Positions 1-12,909 of a DNA stretch of 64,000 nucleotides are shown here, one piece after another. The stretch's first letter is position 1, and every line of letters starts with the position of its first letter. The position numbers and the translations under genes were made by a program. The notes beneath the pieces are model-generated. The model had not been told where the DNA came from. It made no database searches and was given only the letters and a program-made list of their open reading frames with translations. Location: the NCBI GenBank assembly GCA_024760905.1, contig CM045750.1, forward strand, positions 15,648,419 through 15,712,418, written 5' to 3'. The DNA comes from Plotosus lineatus. Its lineage: Eukaryota; Chordata; Actinopteri; Siluriformes; Plotosidae.

Positions 1-1371
1 TAGTCTAAACGAGCTATTAAGCTAATCATCTGAATCAACCAATTAACTCTAAACACCTGCAAAAGATTCCTGAGGCTTTTAAAAAACTCCCAGCCTGGTT
101 CATTACTCAAAACCGCAATCATGGGCAAGACTGCCGACCTGACTGCTGTCCAGAAGGCCATCATTGACACCCTCAAGCGAGAGGGTAAGACACAAAGAAA
201 TCTCTGAGCAAATAGGCTGTTCCCAGAGTGCTGTATCAAGCCACCTCAGTGGGACGTCTGTGGGAAGGAAAAAGTGAAAGAAGGGCCGATTCCAGACCTT
301 GGGGGACTTGTGGAAGCAGTGGACTGGGCTACAGCTGTATTCCCCAGGTCAAACCACTTTTGAAACAGAGGAAGAAGCGCCTGACCTGGGCTACAGAGAA
401 GCAGCACTGGACTGTTGCTCAGTGGTCCAAAGTACTTTTTTCGGATGAAAGCAAATTTTGCATGTCATTCGGAAATCAAGGTGCCAGAGTCTGGAGGAAG
501 ACTGGGGAGAAGGAAATGCCAAAATGCCTGAAGTCCAGTGTCATGTACCCACAGTCAGTGATGGTCTGGGGTGCCATGTCAGCTGCTGGTGTTGGTCCAC
601 TGTGTTTCATCAAGGGCAGGGTCAATGCAGCTAGCTATCAGGAGATTTTGGAGCACTTCATGCTTCCATCTGCTGAAAAGCTTTATGGAGATGAAAATTT
701 CATTTTTCAGCACGACCTGGCACCTGCTCACAGTGCCAAAACCACTGCTTGGAAGCAGCACTGGACTGTTGCTCAGTGGTCCAAAGTACTTTTATCCGAT
801 GAAAGCAAATTTTGCATGTCATTTGGAAATCAAGGTGCCAGAGTTTGGAGGCTGACCATGGTATTACTGTGCTCAATTGGCCTGCCAACTCCTGACCTGA
901 AGCCCATCGAGAATCTGTGGGATATTGTGAAGAGAAAGTTGAGAGACACCAGACCCAACACTGTGGATGAGCTTAAGGCCGCTATCGAAGCATCCTGGGC
1001 CTCCGTAACACCTCAGCAGTGCCACAGGCTGATTGCCTCCATGCCACGCCGCATTGAAGCAGTCATTTCTGCAAAAGGATTCCCGACCAAGTATTGAGTG
1101 CAGAACTGAACATAATTATTTGAAGGCTGGCTTTTTTTGTATTAAAAACACTTTTATTGGTTGGATGAAATATGCTGATTTTTTTGAGATAGGGATTTTG
1201 GGTTTTCATGAGCTGTATGCCAAAATCATCAGTATTAAAACAATTAAAGACCTGAAATATTTCAGTTGGTGTGCAATGAATCTAAATTATATGAAAGTTT
1301 AATGTTTATCAGTACATTACAGAAAATAATGAACTTTATCACAATATGCTAATTTTTTGAGAAGGACCAGT
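1..1371 (+). mobile_element. Tc1-like DNA transposon, left end outside window
   Basis: The body of a Tc1/mariner element runs from the window edge to a terminal-repeat end at about 1371 (reading gagaaggaccagtg followed by TA). The 5' terminal repeat lies before base 1. The transposase inside is broken and is listed separately. A TG/TA/CA microsatellite abuts the right end. Confidence 0.9.
121..1097 (+). pseudogene. Tc1 transposase pseudogene with internal duplication
   Basis: This is a degenerate Tc1-family transposase. The ATG at 121 starts the paired-type helix-turn-helix region (MGKTADLTAVQK), which stops after about 28 codons at a one-base frameshift near 206. The catalytic part is readable from about 390: DESKF around the first Asp, FQHDLAPAHSAKTT around the second Asp, and PIENLWD around the last catalytic residue. 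A block of about 100 bp (398-497) is repeated at 752-851, replacing the segment that normally follows AHSAKTT and destroying the fold. A second shift follows near 890. It cannot encode an active transposase. Family assignment is by recognition of the conserved blocks. Confidence 0.92.
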
Positions 1372-1373
1372 GT

Positions 1374-1375
1374 AC

Positions 1376-1448
<73 letters not shown>

Positions 1449-1466
1449 CATACATACACACACACA
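1374..1466. repeat. compound TG/TA/CA microsatellite
   Basis: (TG)n, then (TA)n, then (CA)n runs form a near-perfect inverted repeat that could extrude a hairpin. It sits directly against the Tc1 right end. Confidence 0.95.
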
Positions 1467-3820
1467 CCTAAGGGACAGGAATCACCAGGTACTGTACCAT
1501 CTGATATGATATTACAATATCTAGGTGTCCATTTCAATTGTATTCTGATTAAATAAATATTCTGATTCGACATTACAATGATGCTGACACAACCCCAAAT
1601 CATCTGTCCATCTTCCACTCCATTCTACAATCACTCATAAAAAAGATTCAGAGATTCCTTTACTCCACTTAAGGCAAACACTTCTCCATGACTCAGAGCG
1701 AGCAATCAACCTTTCTTTGGTTAAGAGTCTTGGGGTCACATTTAGAGAAGCTGATTCTCATCCCAGCTGCTTCACACTATACTGTGAACCACTCCAAATC
1801 AAAAGATGGAATCCTGAGTTTCCCGAACCAGACATCCTCACACAGACTACACCGTGAGGTCCTGCCCATGAATACCACAATCAAGATCATTGAGAAGGGA
1901 TAGCACGATGCAGTCCAATACCATCTGGGAAAAATTCTACTTCATGACGAGGACACGTACGCAGCTCTCACACTACGGAACAGAAAGCTTGCACCAGCAA
2001 CCTCAGTATCCCATACTCCCACACAGAATCCCCAGAGAACACATTCTCGAAATCCACAAAAAAACACATGTAGACTGGATGGTCAACCTCCCATCATCCT
2101 CCTTCTCAACTCTGCAAGGGTAAAGAGATGGTCTACTGTTCTACAAGCAGAACAAAAGACACACTGCTCCACCTGACTTGAGGTTTAACAAACAGTCAGC
2201 CTCAGAGCCCTCCATCCAACACCCTATAGTAATTTTCCCAAAGAGCATGGGCAGTGCAATTCTCCCGGTAGTTACATGCACACTTTCCTTTTTTTTTTTT
2301 TTTTTAATTAGGACCACCCATTGCTGTGTCAGCTTAAGACTTCCCCACAAGGTTCAGAGTGTTTAGCATCTGAGGGCAAATCTCGTCTGCCCTGCTGCAG
2401 AGGAGCTTTTTGATTACCTTAGCAACGTCTGAAACAGTTCATGGTCTTATCTTCCAAAGTCTTTCAACTCTACCTCCTCAGTCAAGGACATGGTGGTAGG
2501 AGTTCATCAAAGTGCTCAACTACATCATTAGTCCAAGTAAGCAGATCCCATCCAAGCCAAGCACAGGTTTGGAAGCACCCTGCTTTTCCTTTCTGAGCTA
2601 CTTATCAGTTTGCAAGAACTTGAAGCCAACAAAAGTCCTTCATCTTGGCCTCCCAAACTCCTAGCACCCCCAAGTTTTCACTTTGCAGCTGCTGAAGCTG
2701 CAGCCCATTTGACTGCTCAATACCTATCAGCCGCCTTAGGAGACCGTGACAGCCAAACAAAAAAGGCCACACTTCTACAGCTTGACAGCTTACATCACCA
2801 CTTTGGTGTTCACCCATAGATTCTTAGATTGTAGCCTCAGAAGGCACCAACAACTTTCTGGCCACATACACAATGAGAGCCCTGAACATGGACCATTTGG
2901 AATTCATATCCCTGAACTCCCTGGGGATGTGACAGAGACTCTTATGTGTAATTCAAACGTTTAAATTAAAAATGGATTTAAAAATGATATTAGAGTCAGT
3001 GTGGCGAGACATGAATCTGCACACATGATGCACAAATGAATCCACTTTCCCCCTCATGATTAGTATATTTTTGTCAAGTTCTCTTTAAAGTGCTTAGAAT
3101 CTCCCATGTTACTGACCCTTAAGGAACCATTTCATTTTCGTTTTTCTTGGATATTCACATCCCATTTCTACAGTCTGGCTTATGGGCGCTTTACCTATGA
3201 AAGCCCAGAAAAATCCATGAAAGGAAAGCAAACAATTTTCTATAAAATAATAAGAAATATATTAAAAACTGTTAATTAAGATCTGAAGGTTTTAAAATTT
3301 TATGAATATTCATCATACATTCACACTTGCTATGCCAAAAGCATTTAAAGAGCGCCTGTGAAGAGGTTATTTTTAAATACTCTATAAAAACAACACTCGC
3401 ATCTACTTGCTTACTTCATTTTCATGTCCTACTTTAAACAGTTTCCCAGCATATCATATCTTCCTATTAACACAATAAAGTCTGTGGTAAGGTTTAATTT
3501 TTATGTTTATCACACATGCACTGAAGTCATGAATTGTGCTACACATTTTCCAACAGGACAATATGTGTAAAGGCAAATGTCCAAAATTTCCCTACCAGAT
3601 CCATGTAACATCCAAGTGTGTTCAAGTAGGAATAGATCAGTTAACTGTGTGGAGAGCTCACAGTGAATGAAACGGGTATTTGTTCATACGCACTGGAAGT
3701 GGGCATGCTGACGAAATTTATTTTCATTTGACTGATGCACCTTCACGCTACGTCTTCAAGGTCATGCATGCAAAACAATGCAATTTCCACAGCATACATT
3801 TTGCATCATATCAAGTTTCC
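1467..3820. other. no gene recognised
   Basis: AT-rich sequence with scattered open frames shorter than 85 codons and a T-tract at 2287. I see no splice-flanked coding segment and no repeat family that recurs in the window. Confidence 0.5.
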
Positions 3821-3939
3821 TTTGTGCTTTCTTGATCTGCCCAGGCCCTGAGCTCACAAATTTGGCAGCTTAGCATTATGGGGCCATTACCATTTCCCAT
3901 TAGACTACCAGATTGTAACACCTTCCATTCTAGGTGAAA

Positions 3940-4075
3940 ACAATTTCCTTTATAAAAAGGTGCCTTGCTCAAGGGCACTTCAGCTGTGAAGGTGCAGTTC
4001 ACTGCCCCACCACCACACACATTTTTCCTGCTGGTTTAGCAACCAACAACAACCTTTCGGTCACAGAGAGGCTTC
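3940..4075 (-). mobile_element. SINE-4 fragment (tRNA-derived)
   Basis: Read on the minus strand, this matches the copies at 35161 and 56347: a tRNA-like end with B-box-like GGTTGCTAAACC, then gcaggaaaaatgtgt and a gtgaactgcaccttc core. Truncated and diverged. Confidence 0.7.
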
Positions 4076-4159
4076 TTCAAGTGTTAGTCTACGGCTGCCC
4101 TGTCATAATCATGACAACAGAAACTGATCAAAAGTTTACAGACAGTTCTTAATTGCCCC

Positions 4160-4335
4160 CTTTAACATCAATGAGAGCTTAAAGTCTTAGAGTAGCCGGT
4201 TGAGGTACTTTCTTTACTGATGGTAAGGCTGCCCATTCGTCTTGGCAAAAAGCCTCCAAATTCTTGAGCCGGCTTGCATGAACTGAATGATCGAGTTCGC
4301 AGTGATACTGATGCCAAGAGACTGAGATGACTACT
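4160..4335 (-). pseudogene. Tc1 transposase C-terminal relic
   Basis: Minus-strand translation gives NLEAFCQDEWAALP, which resembles the C-terminal segment of Tc1 transposases that follows the PIENLW block. Only this short piece is readable. The sequence beside it (4340-4600) looks like decayed non-coding DNA. Confidence 0.5.
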
Positions 4336-4690
4336 CCAGAACCTTTCCTTTGTTCTGCTCTTGCCGATGACTTGTCCTTGTGCTTAGGATCTTTTTTAAT
4401 GCTGGAATGTCCACATACTTCCCCTGCACAGTTTCCAGGATGATGAGTGCAAAGTCACCTCTACTATTTTTCCGACAACATGTTGTATCTTCCCATTAAT
4501 TTGAACCAACTTCTCTGTGCCGCTCCCACGTTCCTAAAACATCATATGAATGGTGTAATTTATCATAGGTCATGTTAACTACTCTGTGTCAATTAATGTC
4601 TGAACACCACGGCTTGGTATTCTCATTAATTTGGATATTCTTTTATATTCTTTTCCTGTTTTATAAAGTTCAACATCCTTCTCCCATGGG

Positions 4691-5038
4691 GCAGTGGTGG
4701 TCTCGTGGTATAGGGCGCTGGATTGCTGATCCTGAGGTTGAGGTTTCGAGTCCCCACAGGGTTGTCACTGTCCCCCCAGTGCAGCTAACTGGGTTATCAA
4801 AGGCGGGCCATGTCTCTCACTGTCTATAGTGTGAGGCATGTAAAAGAACCATTGCTGACTTTCGTAAAGAGTAGCTGCAAAGCCGTCAGCGTGTTTCTGT
4901 CCCTTGCTAAAAAGGGTTGTGTCAGGAAGGGCATCCAACGTAAAAACCTATGCCAAATCAAATGTGCGAATCATTTGCTGTGGCGACCCCTGATAAAGGG
5001 AAAAAGCCAAAAGGAAATCTCATCAACAACCTACTCCC
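4691..5038 (+). mobile_element. SINE-1 copy a (tRNA head, RTE-like tail)
   Basis: The tRNA-like head carries an A box (tggtctcgtgg) and a B box (ggtttcgagtcc). The body shares ggaagggcatcc and the tail tgctgtggcgacccctga with the RTE LINE in this window. The head and tail are flanked by similar decamers (cttctcccat and ctactcccat), a probable target duplication. Other copies are at 21683, 27196, 29073, 41219, 48868, 55565, 60864 and 61892. Confidence 0.88.
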
Positions 5039-5039
5039 A

Positions 5040-7150
5040 TAGGTCCTTTGATAATTCTTTTGCTCGTCTCATGGTCTGAAATCCAGCAATATCAGTCCCG
5101 CACTGACTGAAACATACAGGGGAATATAAGGAGCACAGAAACTCCCTGCCTTTAAGATAATGGCAAAAATAACATTATACAGCTATTAAACTGACAAATC
5201 AAATATAAATTAGTGAATGTTAGAATCGCTACTTTTTTTTTTTAAACATTACCAAAATCTAAAAAGTGCACAGAAGGTTTTCTGAAATTCTATGAGCCTT
5301 AAGGCCCTACCCGTCACCTGAACCAAATAGAATATTTCAAGGATGTGAAAACATGTCCGATATGGAAAGCCTATTGAGCGAGTGCAACTCGTGAATGGGT
5401 GTATGTGGATCATATCGAGACCCGATTCAGAATTTCATATGAAAATGGACACACAAATTCAGAACATGTGTTAATTAGGTTCTGTTCGGACACAAGCCTA
5501 ATACTGTTGCTATGAATTCATACTGGGGTATAAACCACATGCATACGCAGACCCACGTGGTCAAAGATTGAAACTGGAGAATTAAATCCTGTTCACTCAG
5601 ACCAAAAACACACATTGTGTGTGCATGAATATCAGTCTTTTACTACTCAACATGACAAGCCACCCGAGTCATAAAAACACCTGAAAATAATCTGTTCCAT
5701 TTGCACAAAACAAAAAAAAGCAACTTCTACCTGGTGGTAACATGCTTCCACGTAGTCCATCAAACAGACGGTGAAAGTACAGTGTTGGGTGTATATGGAT
5801 TGCAGAGCTCGCCAAATATATTCAGGTCAAACTTCTGCAAATAAATAAATAAACTCTCTTGGAATATTCTGTTCACAAGAATGGCCCACAATGAAACTGC
5901 AGTGACATTTGACCTCCAAAATCTTATCAGTTCATCCTTGAGTGTGCACTTGTGCAAAGTTTGGAGAAATTTTCCCAAATTGTTTAATATAACATGCAAC
6001 ACAATGTCATCAACACACTTACGAATATATGTCAGTATGTATGGAGAACGTGAATGCCTTCAGCATTGTTTGTGACTGGCACTGAGGCATAAAAACAGCT
6101 AAAAGGTTATAAAAAAAAAAAAAAAAAAAAAAGGAAAGGGAATTTGCCTTAATGGCTCTGAAGTGATTTCACCAAAACACCCACTGACCCCACTGAAGCA
6201 TGCAGCTTATTTGCATCCATCAATTCTTGTCTCGCATCGTCTTCAAAAGAATCATTTTTCACAGGGATAAGACTTGGTGACCCATAATGTACTGAGCAAA
6301 GAAATACAATTGTTTCAGTGTATGTATAAATACACATTTAGAAACTGAAAAGCCAGACTCTTTGTTTGGATGAAAAAGAGGCTAGTTGGAGTTTGGTGAT
6401 GTTTTATTCATGTACACACAGCCCACAAGTGACCCATAATGCACCCAGCCAAGAAAGACAACTGTTTATGTACAAGACGCCTCTTTTCCACCAGTATACC
6501 ATCCTCCATTAACTCAAGCTCTGTGCTGTCGAAAAGGTCACACAGATAGAAGTTTATCCACTCAGTATCCACTTTAACAAGAACATACACACCGCGACAC
6601 TTTCTTGTAATTATCCAAATAGCAAGATCATGTGGCAAAGAGCACAATCATGCAAAACATAATAAACAAATAAATAAATAAAGGGGGTGTTTCTTTTTAC
6701 ATTTTTTATTCTAAAACCTATTTGGCACCATGAGACTAAGGGATATGATTTGCTGTTAATTATAAATGGTGGAAAAAAAAAAAATCGATTCACTGCTGTA
6801 TTGCGATACTTTTATTCAGTAATTCATGTAACACCTCACTGGCTCCAACATTTTATTTTTAAAAAACATTTTTAAGAGGTTTTCTTTTGTAAAAAGATGT
6901 CATTTCTTGGTCATCTAACAAGTGGGCAACCCTTAACTATTCACACATTGGCAGTCAGCACAGCATCCATGTGGAAAGAGCAAATTGTTTGCGATTTGCT
7001 AACTGTATAAAAATAATAATGCATTTTTTAATTTATTTTTTTTACATTGTTCACAATTTAAAAATTGTAACAGCAAAAGCTGAAAGAGATATATTTACAT
7101 TTATGGCAGACCCCTTATCCAAACTGGATTACATCTTTATACTACTCAGC
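5040..7150. other. no gene recognised; A-tract
   Basis: AT-rich DNA with an A22-type tract at 6110-6132 and short chance frames only. I see no exon with acceptable splice sites. Confidence 0.5.
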
Positions 7151-7260
7151 AATTGAGGGTTAAGTGCCCTGCTCACTGGCCCAACAGTGGCACCATGATG
7201 GTACTGGGGCTTGAACCCTCAACCTTTTCAGCCCAAGGCCAATGCCTCAAAAGGGACCTG
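7150..7260. repeat. dispersed repeat fragment
   Basis: The segment containing aattgagggttaagtgccc and cccaacagtgg recurs in diverged form at 38580-38690, so it is a dispersed repeat. Its class cannot be decided from two fragments. Confidence 0.6.
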
Positions 7261-7514
7261 TGGTGAATTTGTATTACCAGCTTTTTAAAACAATCATGTA
7301 TGACATCAGCAGTTCCATCAGGCAACATCGGTCCTTGCTTCGCGTACTGTATGTCTGTATGACAATTAAAAAACAAACAAACAAAAAAAAAAACGTAAAA
7401 TCGAAAAATATGTAAAACGAATGAACGCAAGTTGGGGAGCGTCTGTATTACTACTAATACTACTAAGCATGTTATCTTCTTCATTGGTAGTACCAGGCCT
7501 GGTAGTGATGCGAA

Positions 7515-7618
7515 TCTACCGTTTTGTCTTAGGCTGCATGCAGCAGACACCAGTCTAAGAGAACATAGTATCGGCCAGTGTTGTGTCGCCAGGAAAATAA
7601 AGTGCAAGGCATATGGCT
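7515..7618. repeat. 100-bp repeat, copy 1
   Basis: About 100 bp from taccgttttgtctta to gtgcaaggcatatg is repeated at 8276-8373 with about 90 percent identity. It contains an AATAAA motif. Class unknown. Confidence 0.8.
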
Positions 7619-8242
7619 GCACAAAGAACAAGCACAGAAATCATGGAAAACATTTTTTTTGCAGAACACTTCAACCCGACCTGCTATTGCCATGACCTCC
7701 ATGCAGAACTACATGGCACAAAGCACAAGCTTTTAAGTTGAAAACCAAACACCGTTCCCACGGAATTCCTACAACTGACAAGGAGCAGTGCCTCACCGAA
7801 ATAAATAAATAAATAAATGAGTCTTTAGCGTGCGGGGAGTTTAATCACCTAAAATGCCGCTCACTGCTGGTTTACTTGAGCCAGACAGCCTGCCCAAAAG
7901 GTCATGTCACTTGCAGGAAAATGGTTGTTCCGCAGTGGTTCAGCCCCTGCTAGTAATCCACAGGATATAATTAATAACTATGGTGCTTTTTATGGTCATT
8001 TATGTTAAAATAAGCTCTATATCCCTTAGGGGTCATTTAAACATTTTCCTCAGCGTACAAAACGTACGCTAGGGGGGAGGGGTAAGATGTCTGTGTACGC
8101 ATTTTAATATAAAAATGTTGATCAACAATAATACATGCACTCGTGATTTTTTTTTTTTTTTTTAATTTTTTTTTTGTGCGTGTACGTTTGAAACTCTCAA
8201 TTCACGATTCGCCAACCACTTGCGGTGTTGCATATCTGCAAA

Positions 8243-8410
8243 GTCTGCAATGAATACTACCCAACCCGGTATCAGCTACCGTTTTGTCTTAAGCTGCATG
8301 CAGCAGACACCAGTCGAAGAGAACACAGTATCGGCCAGTGTTGTGTCGCCAGGAAAATAAAGTGCAAAGCATATGTTGAAACATCAGAAGGCAGCTGATC
8401 GAGGGCGTAG
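8243..8410. repeat. fragment of element H interrupted by the 100-bp repeat
   Basis: The flanks gaatactacccaacccgg and gaaacatcagaaggcagctg are contiguous, apart from a few bases, in the minus-strand element at 54600-54650. Here copy 2 of the 100-bp repeat (8276-8373) lies between them. This is direct evidence that the 100-bp unit was inserted. Confidence 0.75.
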
Positions 8411-8439
8411 GCTGGGGGGGGGGGGGGGGGTGCACGTGA

Positions 8440-9805
8440 CCCCCTCCACAGCAGAAGTTGAGGTCCGCTGGAAAAGAAATTATGTGTATTCACAATCTTA
8501 TAAATAAACTTAATGACTGTTATTGAAGAGAAAGTCGGAGATAAGTTCCACATGACTAGAGTCAGGAAGTAAACCGAAAGTTAACGTGTAACAGGCACTG
8601 CGCATGTGCAAGCCCGAGCTGACCAATCAACAAACGTAATATTATCAGTAAGCAATAATAGCTGAACACTGTCAATCAAACAAAGTGCGAGTGTGAGAAT
8701 AAAGCACAGTTTGTTAGTCCCGCCTCCGGTCCTGCACGTGTTAGAACACAAACATTGACGCACAGAGAATGAATGGATAAAATAATCATAAGCCATCCAG
8801 CCTGGATCTGCAGCCTCATGCTCAGTACTTTTATAAAATTAATAGTATGTTTTTGTGCTGTAAATATGTATTAATATTTGTTTGTGCCATTGAATAGATA
8901 AATAACTTTAGTTCAATTTGTAAATGTATTTAGCACATGTACTTTGAAATACATTTCAGAATGTTTTTGGTTGAACTATAATATTTGATTCGTCTTCTGA
9001 GAGTAATAGATGAATCGTCTTCTGCTGAAAAACTGCGCGTTGTTGGCGCGAGATTCCGTGTTGTTTATATAATATGCTGTGACATGCATGCACTATATTT
9101 CATGTGGTACTTTGTATCGACTCAGTGACGTCACGGTAACTTTGTGTAGGAGGGCATTTAGCGATGGTGGCTTTCGGGTCGATAACTTATACGACAAGCA
9201 CATTAAAACAAAACCGCTGTGTGTGCAATGGTTTATTTATGATATAAAATTTAAGCCACAATCGCTTCAATAAACTACACTTAAGCTACCGACAACTTAT
9301 TTAGTCGGCGTTTCATTTCCCCTTTAAGGCTTAGGCTACGGTCAACCGAGATGTGCACCCCCCCCACACACCCCACGGTCAGACCAGCCTACACCCTTGC
9401 TGATCACAAACTGAAGCATGGTCATCCAAAAGTCAATGACCAATAAAAATTGCTGACATTTTCAATTATATTTCAATATAAAATGATATTATTAAAAACA
9501 ATGTCATTTTTATTATTAAAACCAAATGTCTTAATATTAATATCAAAGCAGGTGTCATTAAAAATAATTCTTTGCAAGTATATATTTTTTATTGATTTCA
9601 TTATTATTTGACTGGTGTATAAAAGAAGTATTGATCAAGAAAACACATTGATTTATTTTATAAAAGAGGTTTGACCATTGTTTTGTTTAATATCTTATTT
9701 AAAAATCCTGCCGAGAGATTATCAACATTTATTTGTACACGTTTCTGGGGGGTAAAAAAAAGCGTACTCTGTACACTTGGGAAAATGTTGAACTGCCCCT
9801 TAAAC
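8440..9805 (+). mobile_element. element H, copy 1 (unclassified, 1.4 kb)
   Basis: This stretch aligns by eye, in inverted orientation, with 54187-55530. Shared landmarks are the gcgcatgtgc/gaccaatca block, a tract with tgacgtcacggtaac, the AT-rich ttattattaaaacc zone and the end ttgaactgcccctta. It contains CCAAT-like and CRE-like motifs but no coding capacity. It could be a non-autonomous DNA transposon or a solo LTR. I could not see terminal repeats that settle this. Confidence 0.7.
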
Positions 9806-10339
9806 ATTTTACACCCTTGAAACAGCTGAATTGCAACTGTAGGCTCCAAAAGGTCAAAAATCCTTCATTTCCCGACTTACTTTGAAACAAACCCGTTTTA
9901 TTTCCTGCTCGACACGAAAGGTCGGCGTTTCAATACAGTTCCACCAAGTGAATTACAACAGGAAGTGAATACTTTAGTACACTCGCATCATCACAATCAG
10001 CACAAGACTTTGACAAGACTTCTGTGTTGCTAACCGTTAATAGATGTGATTCTGCCACTGTCAGTCAGTCTGAAGGTTTTCATCAGTTATTCTATTCACA
10101 GTAGAAGTCTAGAAAAATTCCAAATATTAAGACCTTCGTTTCAGAAAAGCTGATTCATCAACGATAAGTAACAATTAAGTCAGGCGCAAGCAATTTTGTT
10201 TTGACGAAAGAATTTTTTTGCTGGCAGCCTGCTTCGTTCATTCATTAGATTACTGGATTCAGGGTGCAGTCGCGCTAACTATTACATCATAGAACCAGCT
10301 AAACTTGGACTGAATCTAATCTTTTTTGTTTCATTTTCT

Positions 10340-10642
10340 GAACTGCTTAATCCTAATTAGGGTCATGGGGAGGGCTGGTGCCCATCTCGGCTGACTCTGG
10401 GTGAGGGTGGGGTACACCCTGGACAGCTCACCAGGCCATTTGCAGAGCCAACACTCACACAACCATTCATACTCTCACTCACACCTAGATTGGAACAGCC
10501 AATTAACCCCCTGTGCATACGGAAGAAACGCATGTAAGCACGGGATGAACATGCAAACTCCACACAGAAATGTCCAAGTTGGGAATTGAACCCAGGACCT
10601 TCTTGCTATGAGGTGGACATGCTAACCACTAAACCCCCGTGC
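10340..10642 (-). mobile_element. SINE-3 copy (tRNA-derived)
   Basis: Minus-strand SINE with head gcagcacgggggtttagtgg, B-box-like gggttcaattcc and a tail ending ctaattaggattaagcagtt. Copies of the same family lie at 12601, 45293, 51806, 56036 and 58547. Confidence 0.85.
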
Positions 10643-11948
10643 TGCCCATTTCTGTTTCCACAAAAGGGAAAATTTTTGCATGACGTAAAAATGCAACACC
10701 GCATCACAGATCACTGTGACCAAAAATATGAAACTTATCGCAACTACAACAACCCCCCCCACCCCCAGTATAACCGAGGACAAGTTGTGATCAATATTTC
10801 TATACTATTATTTCAATACACATTTATGTGCTCATTTTAATATTTGTGAAAGGACACTCAAAAGGCTTCTCTCTGTACACTTCAAACGTAGTCTTTATTT
10901 TTGGATTTATTTATTTATTTGGCTGGGCGTCAGTAATATTTTTGAAGGATCTCCTCAGTAATACAACTCTCGTACTTGGACATCAGAAAGGACTGATTTT
11001 CCAGCAGGATGTATTTCCAATGTGGTTATACAATTATAAACAATTTACAAATGGTCAAAAGAGACACGGGAATAGTAGAGGTGATGGAGTTTGGGGCAAA
11101 CCAAAGCTTGGACAACAATTGTGGTGCGTGTTGCATGCGTAAGTTATTTTGGGTCAAGAATTTTGGCTCCTGAAAATGAAAGGGAAGCGGTTATTTTTAG
11201 GAAATAAAATATTTAACACTTAATAAACATGACTGATATAATGGGAAAGTTTATTACATGGCTAAAAACCTTACATGAATCAAAAAAACTTTAAAAACAA
11301 ATGTTTAAAAGAATCTAAGAGTCATGACTCATAATCTGAAAATGTTCTATTAAACACTTAAAAACTCCAAAGTTCGTCTGATCTATTTTTGATTTTAAAT
11401 GTGTACAATTCCTGTTATCTGCATTTTCTACACTTGCACACTCAGAAAGAACAAATTTGCAAGACCAATATTTTTAGCATGTACAGACACTTCCCTAGTA
11501 ACAAGAATCATTGCCAAAAGGTTAATTAGGTACCGCATTCATTAAAGGGAATTTAAACCCAAACCTAATAAAAAAAAAGACATCAAAACATGCTATTTTT
11601 ATGATAAGCTACTTTGTGAAGGAAAATATAAATAAATTCTAGCATGGGTGGTAAGTGTACCACAAATAGTTGCACGCGATTCACATCACAGACACTATAA
11701 AGCAGGAAGTGATTTGAAATGAAGTGCAGATTTTCCATGTGTTCATGTAAACTAAATGTAGTATGATAGGGTAGTATGTGCAGATGTGCATAGTTTTATT
11801 CTATTTGCATAATTCACGAGTTTATATCTTTATTATATCTTAGTTTCGCTGTTTATCTGTATATTCAGCTGTGCACAAGACTGCCATTTCACTCTCCAGA
11901 GAATGAGATGTGAAACTCATAAGTAAAGATAATGGCAAAAATAAGATT
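10643..11948. other. no gene recognised
   Basis: AT-rich DNA with a 104-codon chance frame at 10828-11142 that lacks recognisable domains. I see no repeat shared within the window. Confidence 0.5.
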
Positions 11949-12571
11949 ATACCATATCTGACGTAATAAGTGTCCTACTCCAATAAGCGAACCCCCCCCA
12001 AAAAAAATATTTTGCTGTGTTCTCTTGGTAAATGTTCAACAACTGATGAAGCATTAGAAACTGCTACAGCAAAACTATGGGATGCTCTGAATGAATGGGG
12101 CAATGAGCCAGATATGGACCAATCAGAAAGTGATGAGTATTTTTCACCCGATTCTCCTGCTCAATAACTTCATACATTTAAGCATGTTCCTGGCCATGTG
12201 CTTTTGTTTATGTTCGTGTTGATTGGTTCAATGTGTCATGTGCTAAAGTTGACATTCCTGTTGATTGCCTTGATTTTACTTCCGGGAAAATATTTAAAAG
12301 AACAGCACCGAAAGTAAGGGGTCTTTTTTTTTTTTTTTTAATTTATGCTGTTTCCTGTTTATTTTCAGCTTTCATGTAAGTAGTTTGGTTGATATCACAA
12401 AATGAACACCACAAATATCAGTAAAACTCATTGTTCTGTTATTATTCACGTTTTCTACATTGATGGTAATAAGCACTTAGCCTTCCACTCTGCTAGTAAC
12501 ATTTTAATAATAAGCGCCCACCCACTCCAATTTTTAAGGCACCCTGGGCGCTTATCATATCGGATACAGTA
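11949..12571 (+). mobile_element. MITE family G, copy 1 with transposase tail
   Basis: The left end taccatatctgacgtaataag and the right end (reverse complement tactgtatccgatatgataag) form imperfect terminal inverted repeats at TA. The frame at 11970-12167 reads an acidic C-terminus (ALNEWGNEPDMDQSESDEYF), a leftover of the parent transposase. An inverted homologous copy is at 40233-41068. Most likely a Tigger/pogo-type derivative, judged by TA targets and the acidic tail. Confidence 0.75.
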
Positions 12572-12600
12572 TAATTATATATGTATGTACGTATGCGTGT

Positions 12601-12870
12601 GGGCAGCACGGTGGCATAGTGGTTAGCACCGCCGCCTCAAAGCAAGAAGGTTCAATTCCAGGCCATGTTCTCCCCGTGCTTGTATGGGTTTCCTCCCACA
12701 GTCCAAAAACATGCGCAGTAGCTTAACTGGCTGTTCCAAATTGCAATGCCCATAAGTGTGAGTGAGCCCGTAAGTGGCCTGGCGAACAATTAGGTAGATC
12801 ACTGTACAGAAATCACTGCCATGACAATCCCTGTATGGGATCGACATCCATTCCTCGTGACTGGATGTAG
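12601..12870 (+). mobile_element. SINE-3 copy (tRNA-derived)
   Basis: Head gggcagcacggtggcatagtgg, B box aaggttcaattcc, then the family body with ttctccccgtgcttgtatggg. The 3' tail is diverged and merges into a short (TG)n run. Confidence 0.88.
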
Positions 12871-12909
12871 ACATATAGATGTGGGCGTGTGTGTGTGTGT
12901 ACTAAATTT

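Noticed and set aside
228..1097. 289-codon frame as a functional host gene.
   Set aside because: It is the interior of a Tc1 transposase with a duplicated block and shifts. The frame is open by chance across the rearrangement.
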